64,000 bases of DNA from Hysterangium stoloniferum (lineage: Eukaryota > Basidiomycota > Agaricomycetes > Hysterangiales > Hysterangiaceae), in assembly GCA_015178975.1 (NCBI GenBank), contig WHVD01000006.1, forward strand, positions 248,001 through 312,000, in the 5' to 3' direction. The position numbers and the translations under genes are program-made. Below the pieces are notes generated by a model, which saw only the letters and a program-made list of their open reading frames with translations, had not been told where the DNA came from and did not search any database. Below, in pieces: positions 11,845-24,592 of this stretch (position 1 is the first letter of the stretch; every line of letters begins with the position of its first letter).

Positions 11845-14364
11845 TCAGTGCGGTACACCTCCACCACTTTGAAATTTGGTAATTTTCAAAGGAAGAACGC
11901 ATAGTCCCGCAACAGTAAAAACAATCGCACTTGTATAAACAGGAAATGAGGAATTGATTACCAGTAAGGACCCACCAGCTAATGGTGCTGCCATCCCCCC
12001 GCTGTCCAGGCCATTGATCAAAGGCGGACAGAAACCATGGAGATAGACTTACATTCTAGATAATGCTGATGCGGTCCCACATGCGGTCCCCCGGACTAAC
12101 AGTTGGTTAACTATTAGTATTCTTCATCATGGTTGACTCACCATTCGTAGCGAATAATTCTGGCGTCATTCTTTTAATAGAACTTGTCAGATATTGGATG
12201 TTAGATCTCACTATGAAACGGGACCTCACCCATATAACACCGCCCACATAGTCTTTTGTACAGCTGAGTATCCAGCCAGCCAAATGTAGACGAAAACTCA
12301 CAGTGGAAGTCAAGCTGATACCAACTGTGCTGGCCCTGACAGCCCATCGACTTTCTACAAGTTCAAACACGATGCAGAATACTGCCGTCATCAGTGTACT
12401 GAAGGTTAAAGACAGGCGACGGCCTAGTGGGGATTGAATGAGATACGCTCCCAACTGTTTCGGACGTTATAATTAATATTTATTAAACAGTATCATGAAT
12501 ATAGACTCACAAGTGCGCCAGGACAACCACCAAGGGTGAATATGACAATATCCCACATGGTTTCTGTCAGGGTCTTCGGGTCTGTTTCATCCTGTGGCAG
12601 CCGAGTTTCAAGTAGTTTTGGGAGGTAAACATTGAACATAGTGTAAGCTGTGAAAATAATTAACGAGGCTATGCACATGGCGTATTCTCCTTACCAAGCG
12701 CAATTGTAAGCCATATCCACCACACAAGAAGTGTTGTCGCTCGCCACTCTTTTGAGAGGACAATACTTAAACGATCGAACCAACCACTTAAGGGCCGACT
12801 AGCCCAATGGGGAAGGATTGATAAAAACTTCCACTTCCTATGAACAGTCGAATGTAAAATGGTGAACTGCGTTGCGCCAGAGTTAAGTGGCCGCTCGGCC
12901 CTCGCCTCATGCCCAAGTAGAAATGGATCGGTCTCCGCTTCATCTTCTGTTGGATGAAGACTATTTTCAATGGTCGTAGACAGACCCGCTGGAGGTGAAA
13001 TGGCAGTCGACTGGTAATTGGGCTCCGTGCTCCCTATGTGTCCCCCAATGGGGGTATGTTTGAAATCTTCAGGGTCATGAGGTTTCTGACTATCTGACGC
13101 GTCAAGGGGATTGACATTTTCTTCATCTTGTGGGGCAGTAAAAATAACAGTTCCTGATCTATCTTCCACATCACTAATATCGATACTAAAGCTGCCCCCA
13201 TTAAATCGGGAGATCTTGCGCAATGATAGGACAGCGTCTTGGGGTCTCCCGGTATGAACAAGATATCGTGGAGATTCCTGTAGGCGGAAAAAGACAACCC
13301 GAGCTATAAACATTGATAATGTCTGGCGTAGCCGCGGAGAATGAGCTTGAAACGCATAAATTCTCAACGTAACTTACCATCAATGCCAAAATAATAAGCA
13401 TATACTTCCATCCCATATTGAGTTCCGAAGGACACTGAGCTCCGGGAGCGCAAGAGTGACGAGGAATAATGTCTAGTATATATGATTGCACGAATGAACC
13501 TGGCTGAATGCACATATCACACTTACAAATCCCGATCAAAGCTGATATAACAGAACCCAAGCTGAAAAACACTGACAACGCAGTCAAAAGGTATTGCTTT
13601 CCGTTCGGCATATGCTCTAGCAAAAGAGTCCCGTCGGTAGGCATGGAGCCCTAAAGAAGATTTAAAAAGATCAAAGATAGGTTAATAAAAACACACCCCA
13701 ACAGCACTGCCTAAAAAAAATAACCCAACACACAGCCAAAAGAAGCTTGGGGCAAAACCTGCTAAAACTCCAAAAAGAGCAGTAAACAGTAGGGTGCCGT
13801 TGAATGCGGTAATCCGCCCCATGAGATCACTACATGCTCCCCATCCGATAGCACCAAACATCATTCCGAAGAAAAGTGAAAAATTAAGGGCGCCTAAACA
13901 CGTTATTCACTTCTTTCATTGACAGTGATTTGACATACCAATAAGGTTGTCTGGAACATCATAATGTTGCTGCACGCGGGGAAGTATAATAGCAGCAGTT
14001 TGTATCCAGCACTGATGCCAATTAAAATTTGATATTTATTTCACAATTCAGAGAAGTCAAGAATGCCTACGTTGTCTGCCATCCATCCTATGTTTCCAAG
14101 GTGGCTCTTGTCGTAGATATCAATACATGATACTTAAAAAGACTCACCGAAACCACACAGCGTCAATAATGTCCATTGATATGATCCTTGTGTATGCTTC
14201 CTGTTAACTATCGTTTTATAAAATGTTGTCTGCTCACCCATGCCTATTTTATCGATTGTCTTGTCAAGTTGTGTTCGTCCATCGTCTACACCCTCATGAT
14301 CGCCGGATTCCATGTCAAAATAGTCAGTCCAAAGCCCAGATGCTCGATTATAAGGTGAAACCAT
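11845..14364 (-). CDS. MFS transporter, SV2/sugar-porter-like, 12 membrane segments
   Basis: Multi-exon membrane transporter. The N-terminus is polar and cytoplasmic (MVSPYNRASG ... DKIGMG), followed by the first segment near YQWTLLTLCGFG. The MFS signature after segment 2 is GACSDLMGRI near 13830. A long hydrophilic loop with Asp/Glu/Pro-rich sequence (about 13240-12840) separates the two halves, as in SV2-like fungal transporters. The second half has the repeat signature QSPLGRRLSL near 12430. The last exon near 12000-11845 gives a final segment and the end GGGVPH. The substrate cannot be told; related fungal proteins carry sugars, organic acids or metabolites. Start chosen at the first ATG before the conserved GMG-YQWTLL block. 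It lies near a P450 gene, but nothing else suggests a metabolic cluster. Confidence 0.85.
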
Positions 14365-15196
14365 AGTAGTAGAGAGAAATGATACCGAATTCAGCTACAT
14401 GAATGAGCAAGACGTCAAACGTCCATGTACGCCCACACGCATCGGCGATTGGTCAAGGCCCAGGTTTCAGGCTCCCAAGCTTCACGCCTCAGAATTGGGA
14501 TCCTGGTATCAAAGAGGTAGGTTACTGTTTTCTGTGAGCTCGGTACGCACGTGTGGTATATACGATCAAGCCTAGTACCATATGCAATAGAGCCTGAATT
14601 ACAGGTACCGACCGTTCCTTACTGTCAGGTTGAGCGCTGAGCACCAGGCTTCCAACCACTTTTTTGGAGCTCACCTGAGATAGTGGCACCACAAACCAGC
14701 ACCCTTATGGAAGAGGACACCTATATATAGTAACATCACTTCATCTTTCAAATTTGTCTTCTGAGAATTGCACTTTCTCGAAATCGAGGGTTGGGAGGCT
14801 AAAAAATATATGCATGATGCATGATTGGGTATGCCGACGAACGGCTTTAACCAGGGCTCCTTCGTTTGATAGGTATGTATACAATCAGCGGAGCCCTTAA
14901 CATCATTCTCGTCATCGAAAATCATGTGGAGATGTTCGACGGGAAAAGCCAGTGCAAATGGGCTGCGGGCACATCCAATCCTCCCCTTAAGGAAACCAAA
15001 GCAGAACGTAATAAACAAATACTAAAATCAAAAAGATATAAAATTGGTCTGTCTAAAACATTCTAATAATATTTTATGAAGACTCATCGTGCGTGCTTTG
15101 GCTAAAGAATAAAGATTTGGACTTTGTAGCCGAAGTATAAAGATCTGTACGAAGAGTCCTGGTGACTAAAGGAACCCCACTATACATACAATACGC
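14365..15196. other. intergenic stretch
   Basis: About 830 bases between the transporter start and the P450 end, both on minus. Expected to hold the transporter promoter. No recognisable gene or RNA is seen; the short open frames show no family motif. Confidence 0.5.
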
Positions 15197-17244
15197 TTAA
15201 TTCGCAGTAGCTTGGATGGAAATTTCTGCTTTCCTCGAACGAGGGGTAAACTTGCACCTGAACGGCAAGGGATGGTTAAGTAGAGTTACGCCCGAAACCC
15301 ATTCCCCGTTCACAGCCTCTTCCACACCGTTCTTGTCGTTGTAATTGCCAATATTGTACGTAGCCAAGATAGAGGCGACAGTGAGCCATATAGATGCGAT
15401 AGCAACATGACGACCGGGCTAAACAAAGATGGTCAATGTATTTTCTTCTGAAAAAATACATCACAAGCAATACGTACACAGATGCGTCGACCGAATCCAA
15501 AGCTGGCTTGTGCAGGGTCCATTACGTTTGGGTTCAGCTTCCCATTAGCATCTAGATAACGGTCAGGATTGAACGTCATTGGGTCTGGGTACATGGTTTC
15601 GTCGTGAAGGATGGCCCTGTGGACAGGTCGAAGACGTGGAAAACAGAATGAAGAAGACTAACCAAGCATTCCCGATGATCACAGATCCTTTCGGGATGTG
15701 GTAACCTCGGTATATATCATCTTCAATAAGCAAATGTGGTATCGCTGTTGTAATTATAAGTAAAACGTAGATAACGTCGGTGTAAGGAAGCAGTACCTAG
15801 CGGTGTAACAGGATTGTGTCTTAAAACCTCCCTGACGATTCCCGTTATATACGGTAAAGATGGCTCGTCACTGAAAGACGGTAAGACAGCATGTCCAATG
15901 ACTCTGTCGAGTTCGCGCTGAGCCTTGACTTGAATTCCTGGGTTTTGAAGGACCGCTAATACAAAGGCAGTCAAGGCTGCGACAACCTTGAAAGGCGATT
16001 TCAATTGATTATTGTTTTAGAAGACATTATCAACTCATACTGTATCAGTACCTCCTAGTGGAATGTTTAACAGGAGACGACATGTAGAAACAGAGGGGCT
16101 TACCGCCATAAGATGTGACTGCTGCTCCTTTTATAAGGTCTTCTTGAAGCACAACATCTTGAGAATCGTCACACTTTTCAAGAGCCAGTGAGACCAATGA
16201 CGGGGTAAATACACCACTAGACTGCATTTTATGTTTCAGACGCGGAAGTCAAAGGGGAAGGAGGACCTTACGATTTTTTGCTTCGCAACAGCGTAGGGTC
16301 TTTCAGTCATCTGGCACCTGAGTCGAAACCACTCTCGAGCCTTCTTCTTAAATCCGGCGCCAGGGAGCCACTCTGGGACGTATTTCACTTTGGGGGATAT
16401 CAACGCAGGTAAAGGCGATGTGTGGAAGATGTTTACGGATAGGGGCGTAGTCCACCCAATAAGCACCTGGTGCACTGGCTCTTGCAATGGACTCCACGGC
16501 ATCAATTGCAGTTTCAATGTAAGGATCTGCTTCGTCTCCTTGGATCCCGTATGTTATATCCATGATCATAGTAGCTGCCCAGCTAGGTGAAATTGTCAAA
16601 AATAATTCTTTGTGCCAAAATTCACTTCACTAACTGATTTAGGTCATGGATAAAGTCTTCGGAATTCATTAAGCGTCTGAGGAGCTCATGAGCCGCAGAG
16701 GTTTGTTGAGGATGGAAACGCGTCGGGTCGGCACGGTTGACTGCTTGGGTGAATATTTTGCGTTGGGATCTCCACATCGCATTGTATGGAGCAAAAGAGA
16801 AAGCCTGTTTCCATCTGAATAGCTTGAGAGACATTAGTTACCAAAAAGACTGTCCAGCATACCCCATCAGATCATGAAGCATGGGTAAAACAGGTCTGCT
16901 TGAATATATTGACGATTTTTTCTCCATCAGATCGCTGGCAGCTTCAATGGAGTTTAATACCACAATAGAATTTCCGGCAGCACTGAGATGGATAATATCA
17001 GATCCTGAAAATGGATTTGGTCATCGAAAGAAGCAATAAGAGTGACTTGAATAAACACACCGTAAACCTTGGACCATACGGTATACGTCAGCCATGCACG
17101 AGTACGAGGAATGTCGAGTAAGTTCCCAATGAGGGGGAGTTTCTTTGGCCCTGGAGGGAGTGTCTTGCGATGTGAACTCGGTCCATTGAAGAGATATAGG
17201 AGCAGAAAAATGCCTCCTACTACAAGAACCTGTGTTGTGTCCAT
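15197..17244 (-). CDS. cytochrome P450 monooxygenase
   Basis: Multi-exon class II (ER-anchored) P450. The N-terminus has a membrane anchor (VLVVGGIFLLLYLF) and the proline-rich hinge LPPGPKKLPLIGNLL. Through spliced exons the I-helix reads GGGTDT near 16090-16060, the K-helix ExxR lies in REVLRHNP near 15830, and the haem loop is FGFGRRICPGRH near 15500-15410, split by an intron right after the haem Cys. All key residues are present, so the enzyme should be able to bind haem and activate oxygen. The general pattern is that of the large Agaricomycete families annotated as O-methylsterigmatocystin oxidoreductase-like; the true substrate is unknown. The C-terminus ends ISIQATAN. Confidence 0.9.
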
Positions 17245-17491
17245 CGAGGATATGGGCGGGTCTCACGTCAAAAAATTCTTACAACCTCATGGGGTAAACA
17301 TAAATATTAGTCCTTGGAATTTGTTTGATATTGTTTGTATTAAGAAATCGCGCGCTAGCTAATAGAGGAATCTTCAAGTTACTGAAAGCGAACGTAGCCG
17401 AGCCGTTCCTCTGGTTCTCATAGGGTTCACTGGCTCCTAGACTAAGGTTTTGCCTCATCTCCATTAATATATATCACTAAAATAGGTATAA

Positions 17492-18073
17492 TCAAAATCT
17501 GAATAGGTTAGGTTTGATTGTCAGGGTAGATGTGAGAGCTAGTTGAAACGTGTACGCATTTCCAACGTTCTGATTCCTCATGTAAAGAGCCCATCTCTGA
17601 TGTGTTTGTTTCATCCACTCACCTTTAAAAATTTTACCATATTCAACGTTTGCTGCGCCGGCCTAATCATACAAAAATAATAATACAACAATGATTAGCT
17701 ATCCGTGACTCTTATGAGTAAATTGACCATCTCATTCACCTCGAGTTTCGTTGCTCTGGGCTTTAAGCTTATGACGAAAACGCACGGAGATGTAAGATAA
17801 AATCCCCAGAAAGCTGTTGGATATAGTTCCCATTGAATACCCTATAATTGTATGTCATTATTTATTATAAAAATGACGCACATGACTTGCAAGTCACGTG
17901 CCTTTCGTTGCTTACCTTAAGGCCAGCCGCCACAAAGTACTTACGCCATCCCTTCAGTTCGCTGTAATATTGTGTGCCAGTGATCGAATTCGAGTCCTAG
18001 GTTTAAGTTTCACCATCTACCCTATTACTGTCACTTCCATAGTCAATGCTACCTTTCGAGTCTGACTCGACAT
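17492..18073 (-). CDS. unrecognised small protein with one hydrophobic segment
   Basis: Four exons on minus (18073-18053, 17996-17916, 17841-17740, 17662-17492) with GT...AG introns, all in phase 0, give 124 residues. No family is recognised. Visible features are YYSELKGWRKYF near residue 16-28, a likely membrane segment around YPTAFWGFYLT-SPCVFVISL, then a soluble, Arg/Asn-containing tail ending in NLFRF. The clean phase-0 splicing over four exons argues for a real gene, perhaps a small mitochondrial or ER membrane protein, which is a guess. The proposed first exon (seven residues) overlaps the start of the HECT ligase on the other strand by 28 bases, so the true start may differ. The last exon has an alternative donor near 17620. 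Confidence 0.55.
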
Positions 18074-21000
18074 CCAGAAGGAACATCAACCTTGGTGGGG
18101 CGTCGTCCCAATCTTCACAAGCTGTTCTTCTAGATCGTGCACGCGCACTCAGAAATGCCAGAAGAGATGAGAGAAATAAAGAAATTGCAGCTTTGAAAAT
18201 CAGGAACTGGCTATCCTCTCAGCATGGCATACAAATCGTTAGAGCTGAATTGAGAGTTCAGTTTGACTTGGGTCCTCAGGGTCATGGTCATTCAATAGAA
18301 GACGGGCAACTGGTCAGTGTAATGATATACAAAAAGGATCCCTAATTATTTATCTTACTACCTCAGGATCAAACTTTCCTCGCGTGGACGCGTCTACTCC
18401 TTTTATGCGGGGCTGATGAAGTCCGATTGTACCGGTGGTCAGCGGCAATGTTGGACAAAGGTCATGATTTCGTCATTGGATTACTGCATGGTCCACAGAA
18501 AGATAGTTGGTTGTTTTTGATGAAGCGGGTTTCTGTTTCACTCCTACGGAAGTTTGCTCAGGATGCGACGTGTGTACGCTACCCATGTGCACGCCACTAG
18601 GCTGATCTGTTTTTGTGATGCATATAGTTCTGACCAAGCCTTGCTGTTTCTCCAATTTTTGGAGATGATTGTTTCTCCAGCATCGTGGACTGCCGCCGCT
18701 TCCCGTAGTGTTCCGGTCGATATCACCGCTTACCTCTTACAGAACAATTTGTTTTTACACGTCGGAAGCGCATTTCAACAAATGGTGCGTGTCCTTCAGC
18801 TGTAGTATAATGGTGTTAACATGCTTTTTAGCCTACCACCTTGAAGGCTGCCACTCAGCATTCAGTACATCTGTCTCGGTTGATAGTTTCCACGTTTAGC
18901 CATTTAAGCGGAAGTAGCACAAGTTATGCCCTTGCATTCCTGGATTTCTTTGTGCATATCCTCTCGGTCCCCCTTCTACCTAATCGCATTCCACTCAAAG
19001 AACTTCCGCTATTAGTATCATGCATCCCATGGGGTGATCTTCCGCTCTTTACGTCATTACCGCAGACCTCCTCTTCGACACTCAATGACCTTGTTCTGAG
19101 AATTCCCAGATCCTTACGTCCTCATGTTCTGGCGAACGTTCTCGCATTTCTCTCCCCTCGATACATTAAGCTTTCGTCGACGGCGCTTGCATCTTACCTA
19201 GAACTATACGCTGATTTGTTGGACTCCATATCGCCGAACCAGCTGGAAACAAAACCTATCAATCAAACGAACCTGGCTACTTCTTCCGTAACGAAGCCAT
19301 CAGTTGTCCATGATGAGTCCGACTCTGACGAAGACGACGTGATGGACATTGATGTTTCACCACCAAATCAAAGCACATCTTTACCCTCCATGGATTCAAA
19401 GGCGTCACTTGATAGTCGTACTATATCCAGGCTCTCGAATTTGACTACAGCAGCGCACATTATATCCCTTTTATCGGCTACAGCTCGTCATCCGGACGCC
19501 AGACCACAACTATTCAGGTAGTCGCTGATCCCGGTTGTTGTTATGCCTCGTTTTTGATCATGAAACTACAGGTTAATTCTTAGTCTGACTGTTTCCGTTC
19601 CATCCAAGAAAGAGCAAATTTGGACAACCATTGGTGTAAGCCCGGGTGGTGTGTAATATTTGAAGGGTATTCGTGGTCACTCTCATTCTAAAATTCCTGA
19701 TGTTAATAGGTGGTTCTGGACTCATTCGGGAATGTTGGCGTGGATACGTGCGAAGCTCACCTTTGGGTAAAGTGCAGGACGATGGAGCAACGAAAGTCCT
19801 TATGGGTATGTTAATGCACAGTACCTTTCCATAAAGTTGTTCTTACGATGTTTTCCCATAGATCCTGCCCATGCTTCTGCCTGGCCGCCGCTGCTTTTAC
19901 TTGTGTCATTGTATAGCCAAACGCTTCTTACCATGGGTGATGACGAGTTTTTTTCGCTCTCGTCTACTTCATCAATCACTGCACGCAACCCTCTCACAGT
20001 TGACGATCTGATTGTTTTTTCGCGGCAGCTGCTAAACATCGCGTTTCCATTGTACTGGTTTGAGGACCAGGCAAAGGTCAAAGAATCAGGCCCAGTTGGG
20101 ATACGATTAACTTGGGAGAAGGTTAGAGAGATTGTTTCAAGTTGTCTTAAAGGCATCCATGCCCGAGAGTACGTCTCTGTTTATCTGCGGGTCTTTTTTT
20201 CGTGAACTCATGACTTCGAAGTTCTCGGAGACCATTTACACCTCCCGAACACTGGCTCTTAACCTCTCAGCTGGATTTGCACTCATTTGTTGAAGCCGCT
20301 GTGTACGTTGTATCACCATCCAATTATTTACAACCTCGTTCACACCTTTTATAGATTAGAAGAACAGACACTGTCTAATGGGGACTCTGAAGTGACAGTT
20401 ATCTCAAATAGTCGCCATCGCCGCAACGGTTTATCTCCGCGACAAATTGCACATTTATCTCCGCGGCTAGGCATACTTAATAATATTCCATTTGCTATTC
20501 CCTTTGAAGGTGAAGATAAATGCCTGGTTTCACCATCTATCTATTGATATATGATTCTGCAGTGCGAGTCGAGATATTCCGACACTTCATTCGTAATGAT
20601 TTCGTGAGGACATTTAGACAGAGACGGAGTATCGAGTTAGTCCTGCACTTTTTTTTTCATCTCCGACAAGTTGTCTTAATCTTTACACGAAGACCTATAA
20701 ATCCTGCCCTCACTTTTGATACAGTTATCCGCCCGCGCCGTAAGAGGGCCACTGTGCGCCGCACAAGCATAGCAGAAGACGGATTCGATCAACTTTCTAG
20801 TTTGGGTTCCGATTTGAAGGGCCCGGTCGAAATTCAGTTTGTAGACCAGTTTGGTCAAGAAGAGTAAGTTATCAAATCAAATAAGGTACAAAGGCGTGGC
20901 TCACACTCGGAACAGAGCCGGCATTGACGGCGGAGGTGTTTTTAAGGAGTTCTTAACCTCGTAAGCGTCTTCCTTCATCTGTGTTACTGATCTTGTGAGA

Positions 21001-22253
21001 CGAGCTGTTATTCCCAGCCTTTCGAGGGAGGCATTTGACACGAATCGTGGTTTATGGCTTGCTACTCAGCAGCAGGAATTATATCCAAATCCTCATTCGT
21101 ATGCTACCGAACGTAGGTCCCTTATAATTATCCACAGCACAATTTCTCATGTTTATCCCTCGCTAGCGCATCAGCTCAATTGGTATCGATTTATTGGTCG
21201 TATTTTGGGTAAGGCTTTATATGAAGGCATCCTGGTGGACGTTGCATTCGCACCATTCTTCCTTGCAAAATGGTTAGGGAAGCAATCATATCTCGATGAC
21301 CTCGCGTCTTTGGATCCCGAGCTGTATAACGGACTCATATTTTTGAAGCATTTTGACAAGAACTTTGAAGATCTCTCTTTGAACTTCACCATTACCGCAG
21401 AAGGTAGTAAACTTTCCCTATAAAGTTACCGTCTTTCATTGACAAGTCATTCCAGACCTGGGCGTTTCCAGAACAGTAAATTTAATCCCTCACGGAGATC
21501 AAGTTTCTGTAACGAAAGAGAACCGATTACAATACATTTATCTGGTATCCCATTACCGCCTAAGTCGACAAATCAAGCGACAAAGTGAAGCTTGTAAGTA
21601 TCGCCCTTTGTCAAAAGTATGGTGGATTAACCATCGTTTCCTAGTCTTTGAAGGTCTTTCGGATATTATTGACCCCAAGTGGCTTCGGTTCGTACATGAT
21701 CCTGATTGCTTGAGAAGCGTCCGAGCTAAATCGGTGATATAGGATGTTCAATCAGCAAGAAGTGCAGATACTGGTCGGCGGAGTTAATGCACCAATAGAT
21801 CTAGACGATCTACGGCAGAATTGTAATTATGGGGGGTTATATGATGATGACCACGAAACTATTGTCATTTTCTGGAAGGTATGTGGTTTATATATGATAA
21901 TGAGTGTGGAAGCGGCCTAAGCGAAAGTATCTACCTCATAGGTTATCAATTCCTTCGATCATGAACAACGTCGTGGGTTATTACGATTCGTGACTAGCTG
22001 TGGGCGCCCGCCACTACTGGGATTCAAAGAGCTTTATCCCAAATTTTCCATACGCGATTCTAGCAGTGACGAACAACGACTACCCACGTCCAGTACATGC
22101 GTAAATCTACTGAAGGTGCATGAAAGAGAAGTATTTTTTTCGCACAGATTCTGATATAACTTTTTTTAGCTCCCACGATATCAAAGCGAACGAGTAATGC
22201 GACAGAAGTTGATACAAGCCATCAATTCTGGGGCCGGATTTGACCTATCATAA
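18046..22253 (+). CDS. HUL5: HECT E3 ubiquitin ligase, UBE3C/Hul5 family
   Basis: Multi-exon gene. The N-terminus [20 protein letters not shown] followed by a basic helix matches the UBE3C start, which supports the ATG at 18046. The middle is helical and includes an acidic patch ([11 protein letters not shown]) near 19310-19360. The HECT domain begins near 20700; exon 20995-21423 carries [20 protein letters not shown] and the next exons carry [17 protein letters not shown] and [14 protein letters not shown]. The catalytic cysteine is in [14 protein letters not shown] near 22095, and the protein ends GAGFDLS with stop at 22251. UBE3C/Hul5 enzymes extend ubiquitin chains on proteasome-bound substrates and help clear misfolded proteins. 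It is divergent from the small gene at 17492-18073 and convergent with DAHP synthase, leaving only 90 bases between stops. Confidence 0.93.
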
Positions 22254-22343
22254 TATTAAACTGAATCGAAACTCCACAAGACCCCACAGTGTAGAGTAAG
22301 CCTTCACGAGCCTTATCTGTATAGATGGATGCTGTAAAATATT

Positions 22344-24592
22344 TTAACTACTCCGGCGACTCAATTCTGATAAAAGGATGTCGCCGTATTTGGGATCGGT
22401 GTTTCCCTGCCTAAGCTCCTTCATGTGATTTGACACAAGGAACGCAAGATCTGGTGGGTATTATAGCTGGGTTTCGCCACATTAGACGACCAGTGACATA
22501 CCCAAACTTTGTTCGAAATTCAAACGTGGATCACAAAAAGACTAGAGCAGAGGAATGTTGGCAGAATCGCAAAAGGCGTACATGTCGCACCTTACCTGAT
22601 ACCTTAGTCCAAGTTCCTTCTCGGCCAATTCCATGCTGCCCCCAAGACATTCCGTCACGCTAAAGCCTTCATCGTTGAGTTCTCCTGTGAACTCGAGACT
22701 GACACCATTCAGGGCTGAAGCATTGGCTGCATGTATGCGGAGACATGAAGTCAGCTCCGATACGATATCAGAGAACTGCCTCGTCTTTAGGCCCGATGTG
22801 GATGTTTGTGTACTAGTGGCAGCGATAAGTAGCAACAAAACGGTCAGACAAACGACGTCACTTGCTTGCCGTGCATCGGGTCACATATCCAAGCCACAGG
22901 ATGGCCCGACTCTCGAACAGCACGAATATGAGACGCCAAATATGAATTGACCTGAAAAGAATTATTAGTATAATTTATATCTGCTACTGTGTTACGAACT
23001 TTGCCAGCCCCGTAGCGAGTGATCAACGTTACCCTTCCTTTGTTTTTATCAACATTGACGACTGACATGTAAAACAAATATTGGATCATGCTACGCTTAA
23101 AGAACGCAATGAACGCACTGTCAAGAAGTCGGACCAACTCCCCACCTTCCATAGAAGGGCCAACTTTGATCCCAATTGGATTTCGGATACCTCGAAAGTA
23201 TTCTACATGTGCCCCTGTGAGTTGCCTCGTCCGATCTCCTATCCAAAGGAAGTGTGCGGAGGTGTTATAGTATGCCTTCGGAGGTTTTGATTGGGCAGAA
23301 AAGGCACCCTTTGTGTTGGGCACCGGTAAATGACGCGTAAGTGCTTCTTCGTATGGCAACATAAGGCCCTCGTGACTAATATATGGTCAATCGGTCATTC
23401 AGAAATACCAGTATTGCACACACCTCGTATAAAAGTCCACCTCTCCGAGTATACCACGGCCACCACCTTCTTCGTAGGGCTGACCATCACCTGCGCCTAC
23501 GGTGGAACTGAAGTCAAGTGCATCCGCAAGCGAAGTAGAAATACGTTCAAACTGCGACCTGTGCCAGAGTAAATCCGAAATACACTACGGACATCAGTCC
23601 ACGTACTTAAGTGTGGGTGAACGAACGTGAGACAATGACCAATCCCGAGGGTGATGGAAGTGCAACGAAGCGAAGCCGGAAGTCAAGAGAGCTCGAATGT
23701 GGTTGAGAGTGGTTGTGGAATAGAAATACGCACTAAGGTCAATCAGCGGTACTGCAGTTCAAAAGTAGAGAAATGGCACCTCAACAATCTTTCTGGATCT
23801 GGTGTGCGATCATCTGGGCTAAGTCTACACAAATATCGAGATTAGGTATTAGTCATTCGGAGTAGATTGGTGCTAGCAGGTACTGACCCATTAACATTGT
23901 CGCCGCTACCGACACAAATTGCTGTAACTAACACCTCGTTCCAAAAATTGATTGATGGGTACATACCGAAAACTAAGGACCTGCTTGTCGCCTATTTTCT
24001 CGTAACCACTGCTTCGAGGCTTCGCATATTGTCCAGCGATCCTACCTATTCTGACAACAGGAAGACGGGCCCCCCAGATGAGAATAAGTGAGAATGTTAG
24101 AATGAGACCGATCTTCGCTCGAATGTTCTCCTATAAGAGAAAGCAGTTGTAGAAGAGTTATGGCCGCAAGCTTAGGTTGGTTGATACCTCGGTACAAGCC
24201 TCAAAACTTTCAGCACAATCGCCAGCATGGAGAATAAATGCCTTTTGATCTTGCACGAGACACAATTGGTGTCGCAGTCGTTCAATCTGAGGGTTTACAT
24301 CGTATGAGTTAACGACGGCCAGTTTCTATCGCGGGATGACCTTACTTCGGAGGGTGTGACGAGGGGTGGTAGTTTTTGAATTTTAGACAAGACCCTATCA
24401 AGGGTCTCTGGTGAATATACTAGTCATGTCGGATGTTGACAGCGGTGGGGACGGACCTCTGAAGATGATCTTCGTCTGGGTATTTGACATTCTACAATGC
24501 CAATTGACAAAAAATAGGCAATAAAAAAGCAAAGCGCATACCTGTGCAATTTCCTTATTTGTCCAGGACGTTGGAGACCAGCACTGAGACAT
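22344..24592 (-). CDS. class II 3-deoxy-7-phosphoheptulonate (DAHP) synthase
   Basis: First enzyme of the shikimate pathway, joining PEP and erythrose 4-phosphate. Multi-exon; starts with SQCWSPTSWTNKEIAQ, then KYPDEDHLQR and IQKLPPLVTPSE. The metal-binding Cys is in HAGDCAESFEACTE near 24280-24220. Central blocks are LWIGDRTRQLTGAHVEYFRG, IGIKVGPSM and VTLITRYGAGK, then GHPVAWICDPMHG near 22860. The last exons hold SVTECLGG, FCDPRLNFEQSL and LAFLVSNHMKEL, with stop TAA at 22346-22344. All blocks of the plant/Mycobacterium-type class II enzyme are present in order, so it looks complete. Fungi commonly carry class I enzymes and may also carry class II. Convergent with the HECT ligase. Confidence 0.92.

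Noticed and set aside
11845-17244. MFS transporter next to a P450 as a secondary-metabolite cluster
   Set aside because: No synthase, transferase or regulator lies nearby, and the neighbours are GCN2 and a ubiquitin ligase. Two genes side by side are not enough.
17985-18005. TTCGAGTCC-like motif as a tRNA T-arm
   Set aside because: No acceptor stem, D-arm or anticodon arm can be drawn around it, and it falls at a splice site of the small gene.
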